Below, piece by piece: positions 49,138 to 58,808 of a stretch of 64,000 nucleotides of DNA. The position numbers and the translations under genes were made by a program. The notes under the pieces are model-generated. The model was not told where the DNA came from, did no database searches, and was given only the letters and a program-made list of their open reading frames with translations. The stretch is taken from positions 1 through 64,000 of the forward strand of contig JGZV01000004.1 of the NCBI GenBank assembly GCA_000741495.1, given 5' to 3'. Position 1 is the first letter of the stretch; each line of letters begins with the position of its first letter. Source of the DNA: Bifidobacterium thermophilum (GTDB taxonomy: Bacteria; Actinomycetota; Actinomycetes; Actinomycetales; Bifidobacteriaceae).

Positions 49138-49174
49138 GCGCGGGTGCGGTGACGTCGTATCACCGCACCCGCGC
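49138..49174 (-). terminator. Hairpin terminator downstream of metY
   Basis: A 15-bp perfect stem (49138-49152 and 49160-49174) with a 7-base loop, 39 bp past the metY stop and before the next minus-strand gene. Confidence 0.7.
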
Positions 49175-49212
49175 AACCAATCGCATGCTGATTATGCCCT
49201 ACCGGTCATGTA

Positions 49213-50529
49213 CTACTTGGCGAGGCCGGATTCGCGCAGCGCCTTGAAGCCACCCTCGAGGTCTTCGATGATGTCGTCGATGTTCTCGAGGCCGATGGAC
49301 AGGCGGATCGTGCCCTGGTGGATGCCCTGGTCCTCAAGCTCCTCCGGGGACTCCTGGGAGTGCGTGGTGGAGGCCGGGTGCACGACGAGGGACTTGGCGT
49401 CGCCGACGTTCGCGAGCAGCGAGAACAGGTGCAGGTTGTTGATGAACACGCGTGCCGCGTCCTTGCCACCCTTGATATCGAAGGTGAAGATGGAGCCGCC
49501 ACCGTTCGGGAAGTACTTCGCGTACAGATCATGGTCGGGGCGTCCCGGCACGGCCGGGTGGCTCACGGACTCGACTTCCGGCACGGTCTGCAGGTATTCG
49601 ACCACCTTCAGGGCGTTCTGCACGTGGCGCTCGACGCGCAGCGAGAGCGTCTCGGTGCCCTGCAGGAGCAGGAACGCCGCGAACGGGGAGAGCGTGGCGC
49701 CGGTGTCGCGCAGCAGGATGGCGCGGGCACGGGTCACGAAGGCCACCGGGCCGAGGGCCTCATAGAAGTTGAGGTTGTGGTAGGAGGGATCGGGCTCGGT
49801 CAGGGTCGGGAACTTGCCGGGAACCGCGGCCCAGTTGAACTTGCCGCCTTCGACGATCACACCGCCCAGGGTGGTGCCATGACCGCCGATGAACTTCGTG
49901 GCGGATTCCACCACGATGTCGGCGCCGTGCTCCAGCGGGCGGAACAGGTACGGGGTGGCGAAGGTGTTGTCAACGACGAGCGGCAGGTTGTGCTTGTGGG
50001 CGATGTCGGCAATGGCCTCGATGTCGGCCAGGTCGGCGTTCGGGTTGCCGAAGGTCTCGATGTAGACGAGCTTCGTGTTGTCCTGGATAGCGTCCTCGAA
50101 GTTCTTCGGATCGCTCGGCTCAACGAAGGTGGTGTTCACACCGTCACGCGGAAGCGTGTGGCGAAGCAGGTTGAAGGTGCCACCGTAGATGTGCTTGGAA
50201 GCCACGATATGGTCGCCGGTCTGCGTGATGTTGCGCACCGCGTATTCGACGGCTGCTGCACCGGACGCGACGGCGAGGCCGGCGGTGCCGCCTTCGAGCG
50301 CTGCGATGCGGTCCTCGAACACACCCTCGGTGGTGTTGGTCAGGCGGCCGTAGATGTTGCCCGGGTCCTGGAGGCCGAAGCGGGCCTCAGCGTGATCGAA
50401 GTTATGGAAGACGTAGCTCGTGGTGGCGTAGATCGGGACCGCGCGGGAATCGGTGGCGGGATCCGCCTGCTCCTGGCCGACGTGCAGCTGGAGGGTCTCG
50501 AAACGGTAATGGTTGTTCTTTTCAGCCAT
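49213..50529 (-). CDS. metY: O-acetylhomoserine sulfhydrylase / aminocarboxypropyltransferase
   Basis: PLP-dependent enzyme making homocysteine from O-acetylhomoserine and sulfide. 438 residues. The PLP lysine is Lys212 in [14 protein letters not shown], with Asp187 ([12 protein letters not shown]) and [22 protein letters not shown] at 60-81; VASGAAA and the C-terminal [20 protein letters not shown] are typical of the MetY/CysD clade rather than MetB/MetC. The ATG at 50529 follows AAGGAG; in-frame sequence to 50649 lacks a site. It diverges from a pyridoxal kinase gene that would supply its cofactor. Confidence 0.95.
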   Translation of the reverse strand: MAEKNNHYRFETLQLHVGQEQADPATDSRAVPIYATTSYVFHNFDHAEARFGLQDPGNIYGRLTNTTEGVFEDRIAALEGGTAGLAVASGAAAVEYAVRNITQTGDHIVASKHIYGGTFNLLRHTLPRDGVNTTFVEPSDPKNFEDAIQDNTKLVYIETFGNPNADLADIEAIADIAHKHNLPLVVDNTFATPYLFRPLEHGADIVVESATKFIGGHGTTLGGVIVEGGKFNWAAVPGKFPTLTEPDPSYHNLNFYEALGPVAFVTRARAILLRDTGATLSPFAAFLLLQGTETLSLRVERHVQNALKVVEYLQTVPEVESVSHPAVPGRPDHDLYAKYFPNGGGSIFTFDIKGGKDAARVFINNLHLFSLLANVGDAKSLVVHPASTTHSQESPEELEDQGIHQGTIRLSIGLENIDDIIEDLEGGFKALRESGLAK

Positions 50530-50880
50530 GATGGTGCTCCTTGGTTTGGTGGTGTGATGGTCTATCCGTCTTGCCCTCACGTTCCTGTTGTGCAACCGGT
50601 TCGTTGAGGTGTTGATTGAGAGATTAGGACACCCGGACAAGCCCTGCAAGGGCGTTGTTATCGCGCTTAGCTATAACCGCTTCATCAGGCTTGAAATCAA
50701 GGGAATCAGCAACATCGAAGGAAGCGAAAAACTTGCCTGAACGTACGCGACACGCCGGGCGTGCGACGGGAACGCGACACCGATGGACGGCACAGAACCG
50801 GGACGAAAGCCGGCAGGACAAGGCCGCAGACTACAGTCGTTGACGACGCGGCCGCGAGCCGGCGCGCAGAAAGGCTTCCC

Positions 50881-51789
50881 ATGACTCAAGACACGACCAC
50901 CAATGATGCAACTACCCCAGACGTGACGCTCTACCAGCGCGATCCGAAGTACATTCCCCGCGTGGCCGCGGTGCACGATATGTGCGGCTACGGCAAATGC
51001 TCGCTGACCGCCGCGATTCCGATCCTGTCGGCGGCGGGATGCGACGTGTGCCCCGTGCCGACCGCCTTGTTCTCCGCGCATACCAGGTACCGGGTCTTCA
51101 CTATGCATGACACGACCGATATCCTGGAGGGTTACCTTGACGCGTGGCGGCAGGAGAACGTCGATCTTGACGGCGTGTACAGCGGTTTTCTGGGGTCGGC
51201 CGATCAGGTCGCCATCATCAAGCGGCTGTACCGGGAATACCCGCATGCGTTGCGCCTGGTGGATCCGGTGATGGGCGACGGCGGCGAGATGTATCCAACA
51301 TACACGGCGCAACTATGCCAAGCCATGGGCGAACTGGTTGATGGCGCCGACATCCTCATGCCGAATCTGACCGAGGCGAGCATCCTGACCGGTCAGGACT
51401 ATCCGGGGCAGAATCTCGACGACGGGCAGGTTGACGCCATGCTCGAGGCCCTGCTCGCTTTGGGCGCCAAGAACATCGTGCTCAAGGGCATCGATCGCGG
51501 GGATGGCACGCTGCGCAACTACGTGGTGAGCGCTTCCACTGGTATCGCGGGCAAGCGCGAGCTCGTACACGACAAGCTTCCTTATATGACCCACGGCACC
51601 GGTGACGCCTATGCTTCCGCCATGTGCGGGGCGATCATGGCGGGACGGGGCTTGGCCCAATCCGCGAGGATCGCCGGCGAATTCGTCCGCCATGCGATGC
51701 TGCATACCATCGACCAGCCGCATCATGAGGAGCGCGGTGTGAATTTCGAACTCGATCTTGGCGATCTCACCGGCCTGGTCAACAGCTGA
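50881..51789 (+). CDS. Pyridoxal/pyridoxamine kinase (PdxY/PdxK-like)
   Basis: 302 residues, ribokinase-like fold. It phosphorylates pyridoxal to PLP. Motifs: RVAAVHDMCGYGKCSLTAAIPILSAAGCDVCPVPTALFSAHT at the N-terminus, LVDPVMGDGGEMYPTYT, MPNLTEASILTG and the catalytic anion-hole segment MTHGTGDAYASAMCGAI with the Asp base. The ATG at 50881 follows GAAAGG; the longer frame from 50761 is unlikely. Divergent from metY. Confidence 0.92.
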   Translation: MTQDTTTNDATTPDVTLYQRDPKYIPRVAAVHDMCGYGKCSLTAAIPILSAAGCDVCPVPTALFSAHTRYRVFTMHDTTDILEGYLDAWRQENVDLDGVYSGFLGSADQVAIIKRLYREYPHALRLVDPVMGDGGEMYPTYTAQLCQAMGELVDGADILMPNLTEASILTGQDYPGQNLDDGQVDAMLEALLALGAKNIVLKGIDRGDGTLRNYVVSASTGIAGKRELVHDKLPYMTHGTGDAYASAMCGAIMAGRGLAQSARIAGEFVRHAMLHTIDQPHHEERGVNFELDLGDLTGLVNS

Positions 51790-51899
51790 ACCGACGGTAC
51801 AACAGGGTGAAAACGGTGTAATACTAGGGTTCATCATCTTCTGACCACATTGCCCCGGCGGGCTGGCGGCACAGCTTCGATGCATGATGCAATAGCGGC

Positions 51900-52367
51900 A
51901 TGGACTACACCAACCCACTATCATCATCCTGCAGCTATCCACACGCGCACACGCAAGTCGCCGACTCCATCGAACATGCCCGCGCGACCCTGCTTGAGCC
52001 GTCCACGTCGGCGAAAACGCTGGGGACGGCCGGCGAACAGTATGCCGCGTACACGTTAATCGCCGACAACTGGCATCTTCTCGCCTGTAATTGGCGTACA
52101 CGGTACGGCGAAATCGACTTGATCATGCTTGCCGACGATTTGACGCTCGTCTTCGTGGAGGTCAAGACGAGACGGTCATCCCGGTTCGGCAGTCCGCAAG
52201 AAGCGGTGCACGCCGGCAAACAGGCGGCGTTACGGAAAACCGGCCGCCTATGGCTCAGTGAGCATCATGATGATCGTCCGTATTATCGCGCAATCCGTTT
52301 CGATGTCGTCAGCATTGAAATCCGCGACGGCGATATCCATGTGCAGCATATCCGCGGGGCGTTCTGA
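51900..52367 (+). CDS. YraN family protein (UPF0102), nuclease-like fold
   Basis: 155 residues. After a variable N-terminus (1-40), the core is LGTAGEQYAAYTLIADNWHLLACNWRTRYGEIDLIMLADDLTLVFVEVKTRRSSRFG, with the Glu-Ile-Asp and Glu-Val-Lys residues of restriction-endonuclease-like folds. FGSPQEAV and the C-terminal IRFDVVSIEI complete it. The family is related to resolvases/Vsr-like nucleases, but its activity is not well established. The next gene starts at its stop codon (52367), and the yraN-comM-dprA order is common. Confidence 0.92.
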   Translation: MDYTNPLSSSCSYPHAHTQVADSIEHARATLLEPSTSAKTLGTAGEQYAAYTLIADNWHLLACNWRTRYGEIDLIMLADDLTLVFVEVKTRRSSRFGSPQEAVHAGKQAALRKTGRLWLSEHHDDRPYYRAIRFDVVSIEIRDGDIHVQHIRGAF

Positions 52368-53899
52368 TGGTACGGATCGGCAGCGCCTCATCTGTCGGCT
52401 TCCTCGGATTGCGCGCCTTCACCATACACATGCAGGCGTTCGTATCCCAAGGATTGCCCTACTTTTCCATCATCGGGCTTCCTGACGCGTCACTGAGCGA
52501 AGCCCGCGAACGGGTCAAGTCAGCGTGTCAAGCCGCCGGTTTTGAATGGCCGCAAACCAGGGTGACGGTGAACCTCTCCCCCGCATCCATGCCCAAACGC
52601 GGTTCAGCGCATGATCTGGCAATCGCGGCGAGCGTATTGGGCGCGGCGGGGAAAATCACCGGTGACGCCCTGGTACGGACCATCATGCTTGGCGAAGTCA
52701 ACCTTGACGGCAGCGTACTGCCGGTACCAGGCGTGCTTCCCGCCGCACTGCACGCCAAAGCATGCGGCATGAACCGGATCATCGTCCCCCAAGCAAACGC
52801 TGATGAAGCCCGACTGGTGCCGGATATCGCGGTGACCGGCGTGCGGCACGTCGGCGAGCTGATTGAGCTGCTGGGCGGTGAAGCACGGTACACGCTTTCC
52901 GATTCTCCGGAACACACCGCGGACGATGGGCATGCCATGGCCATGCCCCCGGTGGGTGACATGGCGGAAGTGATCGGCCAGGATCACACGAAATGGGCGT
53001 TGCAAATCGCGGCCGCCGGCGGACACCATGCGCTGCTGGTCGGCCCTCCCGGCGCCGGCAAAACGATGCTCGCTTCCCGTCTTCCCGGCATCATGCGCCC
53101 GTTGGATGAGACCGAACAGTTGGAAGTCGCATCGGTACGCTCATTGTGCGGCACGCTGCCACGGTTCGGAATCAGTGATATTCCACCGTATGAGGCACCA
53201 CATCACAGTGCTTCCGCCGCCGCGCTCGTAGGAGGCGGCAGCGGTATCGCCACACCGGGCGCAATCACCAGAGCCCACCGCGGCATCCTGTTCATGGATG
53301 AGGCACCAGAATTCGCCGCCCGCGCCCTGCAAACCCTTCGTGAACCGTTGGAATCCGGGTGCATCGCCTTATCCCGGGCGAAAGGCACCGCCTGGTATCC
53401 GGCACGATTCCAACTGGTTATGGCGGCGAACCCCTGCCCATGCGGCTTCGCGTACGGTACCGGCGAGCGCTGCACGTGTCGCGAACGCGACCGGGTCCGG
53501 TATTTCTCCCGGTTATCCGGTCCGATTCTCGATCGGATCGACATTCAGGTGGAGGTGCCCCCGATCAATGAGATTGTCGCCGGCGTCTTGCCCAAGGACG
53601 GCAAGGATAGCGCGTCGATGCGGCAGGAAGTCATTCAGGCCCGGGATTGTGCGACGGAACGTTTCCGAGCACAAGGCTGGTCATGCAACGCGCAAGCCGA
53701 TGGCGCGTGGCTGCGCGCCAACACGTCGCGTCAGGCCATTGAACTGGTCAACCGGGCTTTGGATTCGAGACGGTTGAGTCTGAGGGGCGCCGACCGTGCG
53801 ATGCGGTTGGCGTGGACGCTTGCCGATATGCAGGGAAAAATGTCCCCGGACCGGCAGGACATGGCCCAGGGTATCGCGTTACGGACGCGTATGACCTGA
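52367..53899 (+). CDS. YifB/ComM family Mg-chelatase-like AAA+ ATPase
   Basis: 510 residues. N-terminal ChlI-like/Lon-protease-like domain (1-190): GLPDASLSEARERVKSACQAAGFEWPQTRVTVNLSPASMPKRGSAHDLAIA. AAA+ domain: Walker A GPPGAGKTML near 226-235, Walker B ILFMDEAPEF and sensor ANPCPCGF with a zinc-like cysteine set (CPCG, CTC). C-terminal Mg_chelatase_C domain: SLRGADRAMRLAWTLADM. ComM is a branch-migration helicase of transformation in other bacteria. It overlaps yraN and precedes dprA. Confidence 0.93.
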   Translation: MVRIGSASSVGFLGLRAFTIHMQAFVSQGLPYFSIIGLPDASLSEARERVKSACQAAGFEWPQTRVTVNLSPASMPKRGSAHDLAIAASVLGAAGKITGDALVRTIMLGEVNLDGSVLPVPGVLPAALHAKACGMNRIIVPQANADEARLVPDIAVTGVRHVGELIELLGGEARYTLSDSPEHTADDGHAMAMPPVGDMAEVIGQDHTKWALQIAAAGGHHALLVGPPGAGKTMLASRLPGIMRPLDETEQLEVASVRSLCGTLPRFGISDIPPYEAPHHSASAAALVGGGSGIATPGAITRAHRGILFMDEAPEFAARALQTLREPLESGCIALSRAKGTAWYPARFQLVMAANPCPCGFAYGTGERCTCRERDRVRYFSRLSGPILDRIDIQVEVPPINEIVAGVLPKDGKDSASMRQEVIQARDCATERFRAQGWSCNAQADGAWLRANTSRQAIELVNRALDSRRLSLRGADRAMRLAWTLADMQGKMSPDRQDMAQGIALRTRMT

Positions 53900-53966
53900 T
53901 TGCATAGCAGGTCTGACTGTTTCAGGCTGTATTCCATAGCATCGTTATCGACAGGAAAGGACCAGT

Positions 53967-55439
53967 ATGGGGGTATCGGATTGCCCGTGGCAAGCTTCCA
54001 GCCGGATTGACGGCACCTTGCCGCCAAGTGATGACACGCTCGCCCGTGCGGCGTTGACCTTCACCGTGGACAGTGCCGACGCGTTGATGTTCGCGACGCT
54101 GAAAGGCGCGCCGGACGCGTGGAGCGTGCTGTCCGCAGTGTATTGCAGCGCCCCATGGTCGCCGCACGCCCATGATGGGCTGCACTGCTTGGCTGTCAGA
54201 CAATTGGAATCCTGGTTTGCGGCAGGCACCGCACGGTGGGGCTGCCGCGTGGATGGTCGGGCGATGGGGGCGTTCCGCAAATCGTTGAGCGGATGGCATG
54301 GCCGGCTGTACCGGCTGTTCGAGCAGCTTGGAGCCACAACCATGGGTGTTGACCACATGCCGTGGCGGTTGGATGACCATACTGGCGGCGTCCCGATGCC
54401 GCCGGCGTTCGCGCAACCGCTCCTTGAGGCCGCTACCGGACACGGCAGGTTTTGGATTATCGGCCCGGACAGCCCATGGTGGCCCCGCCAGATTGATGAT
54501 TTGCCGATCCGGAAGAATTGGGCGGCCCCCTTGTGTTTGTGGGGCATGGGGTACGCTCCCGCATTGCAGGCTTGTGACAGGCCGTTGGCGATTGTCGGGT
54601 CGCGTGGTGTCAACGACTATGGCCGTACAGTCGCCCATCATCTCGCCCGTCATGTGGCAGCCGACGGTCACACGGTGGTGTCCGGAGGCGCGATGGGTAC
54701 GGATGCCGCCGCGCATTGGGGCGCCATCCATGCCCGCGGACAGATGGGGGCGGCAGCCGGAGCGACCGTAGCCGTGTTCGCCGGCGGGCTGACCCATATC
54801 GGACCGCGAAGCAACCAGCTGCTCTTCGACGCGATCGTCGATACCGGGGGTATCCTGCTCAGCGAGCTCTTCCCCGGCACGATTCCGCAAGCCCACCGGT
54901 TCCTGCTGCGCAATCGCATCATCGCCGCCCTCGCGTCCACCGTGGTCATCGCCCAAGCACGCCAACGGTCAGGAGCATTGAACACGGCGACATGGGCGAG
55001 CGAGCTCAACCGGGAAATCTACGCGGTTCCCGGCGACATCACCACGGCGGGCAATAGCGGATGCAACCGGCTCATCGCCGACGGCAAAGCGCAACTGCTG
55101 GCCAGCTACGAATCCGTGGAAGACATCTGCCACAGCCCGCACGCCCCCGCCTATCCAGACACCGCCCGCAGCGACACCGCCGGAACAGTCGGGCAGCAAG
55201 CACGTACGCAATCGAGCGACACGCAGAAGTGCTCCCCATCGGATGGATTACAGGAGCGCATCCTGAACGCACTCGGCAACCAAGCCATGCGACTCGAAGA
55301 CCTCCATCAAACACTGATGCACGATGATGCAACGACACCAGCCGTCCAGGATATACTCACCGCATTGGGGCTGCTGGAACTCGACGGCATGGTCGAACAC
55401 ACCGCCGGCGGGTTCAAGCGTGCCACTGGCAGCGGTTGA
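53967..55439 (+). CDS. dprA: DNA processing protein DprA
   Basis: 490 residues, longer than the usual 300-380. The N-terminal 190 residues are poorly conserved (a SAM-like region is typical). The Rossmann-like core is LAIVGSRGVNDYGRTVAHHLARHVAADGHTVVSGGAMGTDAAAHWGAI, VAVFAGGLTHIGPRSNQLLFDAI, GGILLSELFPGTIPQAHRFLLRNRIIAALAS and VIAQARQRSGALNTATWA. A C-terminal winged-helix (about 420-485) follows. DprA loads RecA on single-stranded DNA in transformation. It follows comM by 67 bp. The 3' end overlaps the antisense alkyltransferase-like gene by 26 bp. Confidence 0.93.
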   Translation: MGVSDCPWQASSRIDGTLPPSDDTLARAALTFTVDSADALMFATLKGAPDAWSVLSAVYCSAPWSPHAHDGLHCLAVRQLESWFAAGTARWGCRVDGRAMGAFRKSLSGWHGRLYRLFEQLGATTMGVDHMPWRLDDHTGGVPMPPAFAQPLLEAATGHGRFWIIGPDSPWWPRQIDDLPIRKNWAAPLCLWGMGYAPALQACDRPLAIVGSRGVNDYGRTVAHHLARHVAADGHTVVSGGAMGTDAAAHWGAIHARGQMGAAAGATVAVFAGGLTHIGPRSNQLLFDAIVDTGGILLSELFPGTIPQAHRFLLRNRIIAALASTVVIAQARQRSGALNTATWASELNREIYAVPGDITTAGNSGCNRLIADGKAQLLASYESVEDICHSPHAPAYPDTARSDTAGTVGQQARTQSSDTQKCSPSDGLQERILNALGNQAMRLEDLHQTLMHDDATTPAVQDILTALGLLELDGMVEHTAGGFKRATGSG

Positions 55440-55755
55440 GATCAACCCGCAAACCCGGCGCCCCGGCATTGCCACGCTCGCAAGGCCCCACGAACGTCAC
55501 GCCTTCGCTTCGCAGCAGGGCACGCTGCCGGTCGGGACCGCCGAACGCGAACCCTGGGGCGAGCGAACCATCGCGGAACACCACCCGATGGCACGGTATC
55601 ACCCCAGGTTCAGGATTGGCATGCAACGCGTACCCGACAGCCCGTGCGTTACGCGGCTTACCGGCGAGCGCCGCCACCTGCCCGTACGTGGCGACGCATC
55701 CCGCCGGAATCTGTTTGACGATGTCATACACATGGTCGTTGAACGATGCACCCAT
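55414..55755 (-). CDS. MGMT family DNA alkyltransferase-like protein
   Basis: 113 residues. It corresponds to the C-terminal DNA-binding domain of O6-alkylguanine transferases: VYDIVKQIPAGCVATYGQVAALAGKPRNARAVGYALHANP, then IPCHRVV with alkyl-acceptor Cys55, DGSLAPGFAFGGPDRQRALLRSEGV. The short length matches the Atl group, but these usually have Trp instead of Cys; the retained Cys suggests a minimal alkyltransferase. Its start lies 90 bp from the sdhA start on the other strand, and its end overlaps dprA. Confidence 0.88.
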   Translation of the reverse strand: MGASFNDHVYDIVKQIPAGCVATYGQVAALAGKPRNARAVGYALHANPEPGVIPCHRVVFRDGSLAPGFAFGGPDRQRALLRSEGVTFVGPCERGNAGAPGLRVDLNRCQWHA

Positions 55756-55845
55756 ACCGCTATTATCACCCGCATCCCGTACGGTTCACCTCGCGATGCC
55801 CCGTAAATGCCATGCTTCGTCCTGCCTTGTGCGAGAATCAAGAGT

Positions 55846-57765
55846 ATGAGTCCGAAACATGTGGAACAGATGTACGATGCCCTGATTGTGGGAGCCGGCG
55901 CCGCCGGATTATCCGCCGCACTCGGCCTGTTGCGTTCCGAACGCATCACCGCGATGATCCAATCGGGAACAACACCGAAGATTCTGGTGATCTCCAAACT
56001 GCAACCGCTGCGCTCGCATACCGGTTCCGCAGAAGGCGGTATCGCCGCAAGCCTTGGCAACGTCGCCAAGGACGACTGGCATTGGCATTATTACGACACC
56101 GTCAAAGGCGGCGACTGGCTGGTCGACCAGGATGCAGCCCAGCTGCTCGCCCAGGAAGCCCCAGCCACCGTCATCAACCTGGAACGTTCCGGCGTCGCAT
56201 TCTCCCGCACCGCGGACGGGCATATCGCGCAACGCAAATTCGGCGGCCATACCGCACAGTTCGGCCAGCAGCCGGTGCCCCGCGCCGCCTATGCGGCGGA
56301 CCGGATCGGCCATCAGATCCTGCACACGCTCTGGCAGCAGTGTGTGGCGCAAGGCGTGGAATTCGCCGAAGAATGGTATGTCACCGATCTTGTCCTTAAC
56401 GAACACCGCACGCAGGTGCAAGGTGTGGTCGCCTATGACACGCACACCGGCACCGTGCATGCGTTGCACACGCACAATGTGCTACTCGCCACAGGGGGCG
56501 CCGGCCGACTGTTCCACACCACGTCGAATTCGTGGGATCTGACCGGTGACGGCATGGCGCTCGCCCTTGAAGCGGGTTTGCAGCTTGAGGACAGCGAATT
56601 CGTCCAGTTCCACCCCACCGGGCTCGCCCATACCGGCATCCTGATTTCGGAGGCGGCCCGCGCTGAAGGCGGTGTCCTGCGCAACAGTGATGGCGAAGCG
56701 TTCATGCAACACTACGCGCCGGAGCATGCCGATCTTGCCGCCCGCGATGTGGTCAGCCGCTCGATCATGGCCGAGATCGACGCCGGCCGTGGTGTTCCCG
56801 ATCCGAAGGATCCGCAAGGTCCGCACGACTGCGTGTGGCTGGATATGACCGGTATTGACCCCGATCATATGCATGCCGTCCTCCCGCAGGTTGTGGAAAC
56901 CATCGAAGAGTATGCCGGCATCGACCCGACTAAACAGGCTGTGCCGGTCAAGCCGACCGCCCACTATACGATGGGCGGTATTCCCATCACCACCGACGGT
57001 GAAGTGTACACGTGGGTTGACGGTGAACGCCGTCCGGTTGCCGGACTGTACGCTGCCGGCGAATGCTCATGCGTCAGCGTGCATGGTGCGAACCGGCTTG
57101 GCGGCAATTCCCTGTTGGATGCGTGCCTGTTCGGCAATCGGGCGGGAGCCGCATTGGCGTCGCGCATCGCCGACACGATGGAATCGGACGACACCGTGCC
57201 CGCCCACAGCACGACGGACGACGGAACGACTGGCGCAAGCCTGTCCGATGATACTGTCGCAGCAGCAGCCGAGGCACGTCGCAACGAACTGCAAACCCTG
57301 TTGACGGCTGGCAGCGAAGCCGATGACCGCGCTGACGCCGAATCCACGTCCCAGCAGCCAGCGACGAAAGACGACAACGCGTATCAGCTGCTCGCCGATC
57401 TTGGGGCCGCGATGGAACGCGCGCTCGCAGTACGCTGCGACAGTGCGAGTATCGATGCCGCACTCCAACTGGTTGACGGCGAGTTCGCCGCACGCGCACG
57501 CGCATTGCATACGCACAGTGACGCGCCGGCGTTCAATCAGGAAATCACCGCGATTTGGGAGGTCCAGCATATGCTGGAGCTTGCCCGCACGGTGTTATGT
57601 GCATCCGACGCACGTCACGAGTCACGCGGTTCGCTCAAGCGCACTGATTATCCGGAACGCGACGATGAGCATTATCTCGCTCATTCGATGACATCGCGCG
57701 ACGGTGCAGTGCAATGGCAGCCTGTACATATTGTGGATATGCCCCCGCAGCGGCGTGACTATTAA
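55846..57765 (+). CDS. sdhA: Succinate dehydrogenase / fumarate reductase flavoprotein subunit
   Basis: 639 residues. FAD-binding [11 protein letters not shown] at 15-25, [18 protein letters not shown] with His58 in the position that binds FAD covalently in Sdh[41 protein letters not shown] and [28 protein letters not shown]. An acidic, low-complexity stretch (about 445-525) interrupts the C-terminal part. No membrane anchor gene (sdhC/D) follows; only sdhB is adjacent. Bifidobacteria lack a full TCA cycle, so a fumarate reductase or related role is plausible but unproven. NadB is a less likely alternative because of the adjacent sdhB. Confidence 0.88.
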   Translation: MSPKHVEQMYDALIVGAGAAGLSAALGLLRSERITAMIQSGTTPKILVISKLQPLRSHTGSAEGGIAASLGNVAKDDWHWHYYDTVKGGDWLVDQDAAQLLAQEAPATVINLERSGVAFSRTADGHIAQRKFGGHTAQFGQQPVPRAAYAADRIGHQILHTLWQQCVAQGVEFAEEWYVTDLVLNEHRTQVQGVVAYDTHTGTVHALHTHNVLLATGGAGRLFHTTSNSWDLTGDGMALALEAGLQLEDSEFVQFHPTGLAHTGILISEAARAEGGVLRNSDGEAFMQHYAPEHADLAARDVVSRSIMAEIDAGRGVPDPKDPQGPHDCVWLDMTGIDPDHMHAVLPQVVETIEEYAGIDPTKQAVPVKPTAHYTMGGIPITTDGEVYTWVDGERRPVAGLYAAGECSCVSVHGANRLGGNSLLDACLFGNRAGAALASRIADTMESDDTVPAHSTTDDGTTGASLSDDTVAAAAEARRNELQTLLTAGSEADDRADAESTSQQPATKDDNAYQLLADLGAAMERALAVRCDSASIDAALQLVDGEFAARARALHTHSDAPAFNQEITAIWEVQHMLELARTVLCASDARHESRGSLKRTDYPERDDEHYLAHSMTSRDGAVQWQPVHIVDMPPQRRDY

Positions 57766-57818
57766 TCGGGCACTGGTTGTGGCACACTATATTCGGTTCG
57801 GACAACAGGAGGCTGGCA

Positions 57819-58739
57819 ATGAATGGCAATGACGAGACTCGTGCCTTGGTGACACTTCGCGTGCATCGGTTCACCCCGCGCGCTGAACGCAACCGTTCTC
57901 GTTCCGGCAGCCCGTTCGCCAAGCAGCGCTCGCCCTTCGGTTCTTCGAGCGCCCGTCGGCCTCGAGGCAAGCAATGGGTTCAGGATTATGAGCTGTCCGT
58001 GCTCCCGGACACGACGATTCTCGACTGTCTGCTCACCATCAAACGCACGCAAGACCCCAGTCTCGCATTCCGTTACTCGTGCGGCCACGGCATGTGCGGC
58101 TCGGACGCCGTAGCAGTCAACGGCACTCCCACGCTGCTGTGCACGGCGAAAGTCAAAGACTGGGCGACTCCAGACCGTCAAGCGGCAATCGATGATGACG
58201 GGTTCCGTAAGACCGCAAGCGCTGACGATGCGTCGCCCGCACCAGTGCAGGGCGGCGACTCCCTCGGTGTCATCGAATTGGCTGCATTGCCGGGATTCCC
58301 CGTCCAGCGTGACCTGATCGCCGATATCGATCCGATGCTCGAACAGATCAAACGGCTCAAACCCTACCTTCAAGCAAGCGGTAAGCTCGCTACCACGAAG
58401 GACGGCAATGTCGATGTCTTCGAATATTTGCAACAGCCCGAACAGCTTGCCGCGTACGAGACACTCAGCAATTGCATCGCATGCGGCGTATGCGAAGGCA
58501 GCTGCCCCGTGTTCGCTGGCGGCGAAGCGTTCATCGGTCCGGCCGCCCTTATCACCGCTTCACGCTTCATCAATGATTCACGCGACACCGCTGCCGATGC
58601 CAGAATGGATGCAATCGACACCGCCGACGGTATTGCGGCATGCCAGTCGGTGCGCGCCTGCTCGCGTCAATGCCCGCGCGGCATCGACGTGGGTGAGGAG
58701 ATTTGGCAGCTCATCGCCAAGGTCAAAGAACGCCAGTGA
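57819..58739 (+). CDS. sdhB: Succinate dehydrogenase / fumarate reductase iron-sulfur subunit
   Basis: 306 residues. A basic, Ser/Arg-rich N-terminus (about 20-50) precedes the ferredoxin domain. [2Fe-2S] ligands: Cys88, Cys93, Asp96 and Cys108; Asp at the third position is as in E. coli SdhB, whereas FrdB has Cys. [4Fe-4S] site CIACGVCEGSCPVF and the [3Fe-4S]-type site CQSVRACSRQCPRGID follow. An insertion of about 30 residues (115-145) lies between the domains. The ATG at 57819 follows AGGAGG. It forms a two-gene unit with sdhA (53 bp gap). Confidence 0.9.
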   Translation: MNGNDETRALVTLRVHRFTPRAERNRSRSGSPFAKQRSPFGSSSARRPRGKQWVQDYELSVLPDTTILDCLLTIKRTQDPSLAFRYSCGHGMCGSDAVAVNGTPTLLCTAKVKDWATPDRQAAIDDDGFRKTASADDASPAPVQGGDSLGVIELAALPGFPVQRDLIADIDPMLEQIKRLKPYLQASGKLATTKDGNVDVFEYLQQPEQLAAYETLSNCIACGVCEGSCPVFAGGEAFIGPAALITASRFINDSRDTAADARMDAIDTADGIAACQSVRACSRQCPRGIDVGEEIWQLIAKVKERQ

Positions 58740-58808
58740 CCGCTCGCATGCGGTACACTGGACTTGCCCCGCATGCCGAGGCACTGTTATGTAATGGGGA
58801 CACACGTC

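Noticed and set aside
55846..57765. L-aspartate oxidase (NadB)
   Set aside because: The families are related, but the adjacent iron-sulfur subunit gene with three Fe-S sites makes SdhA/FrdA the better call.
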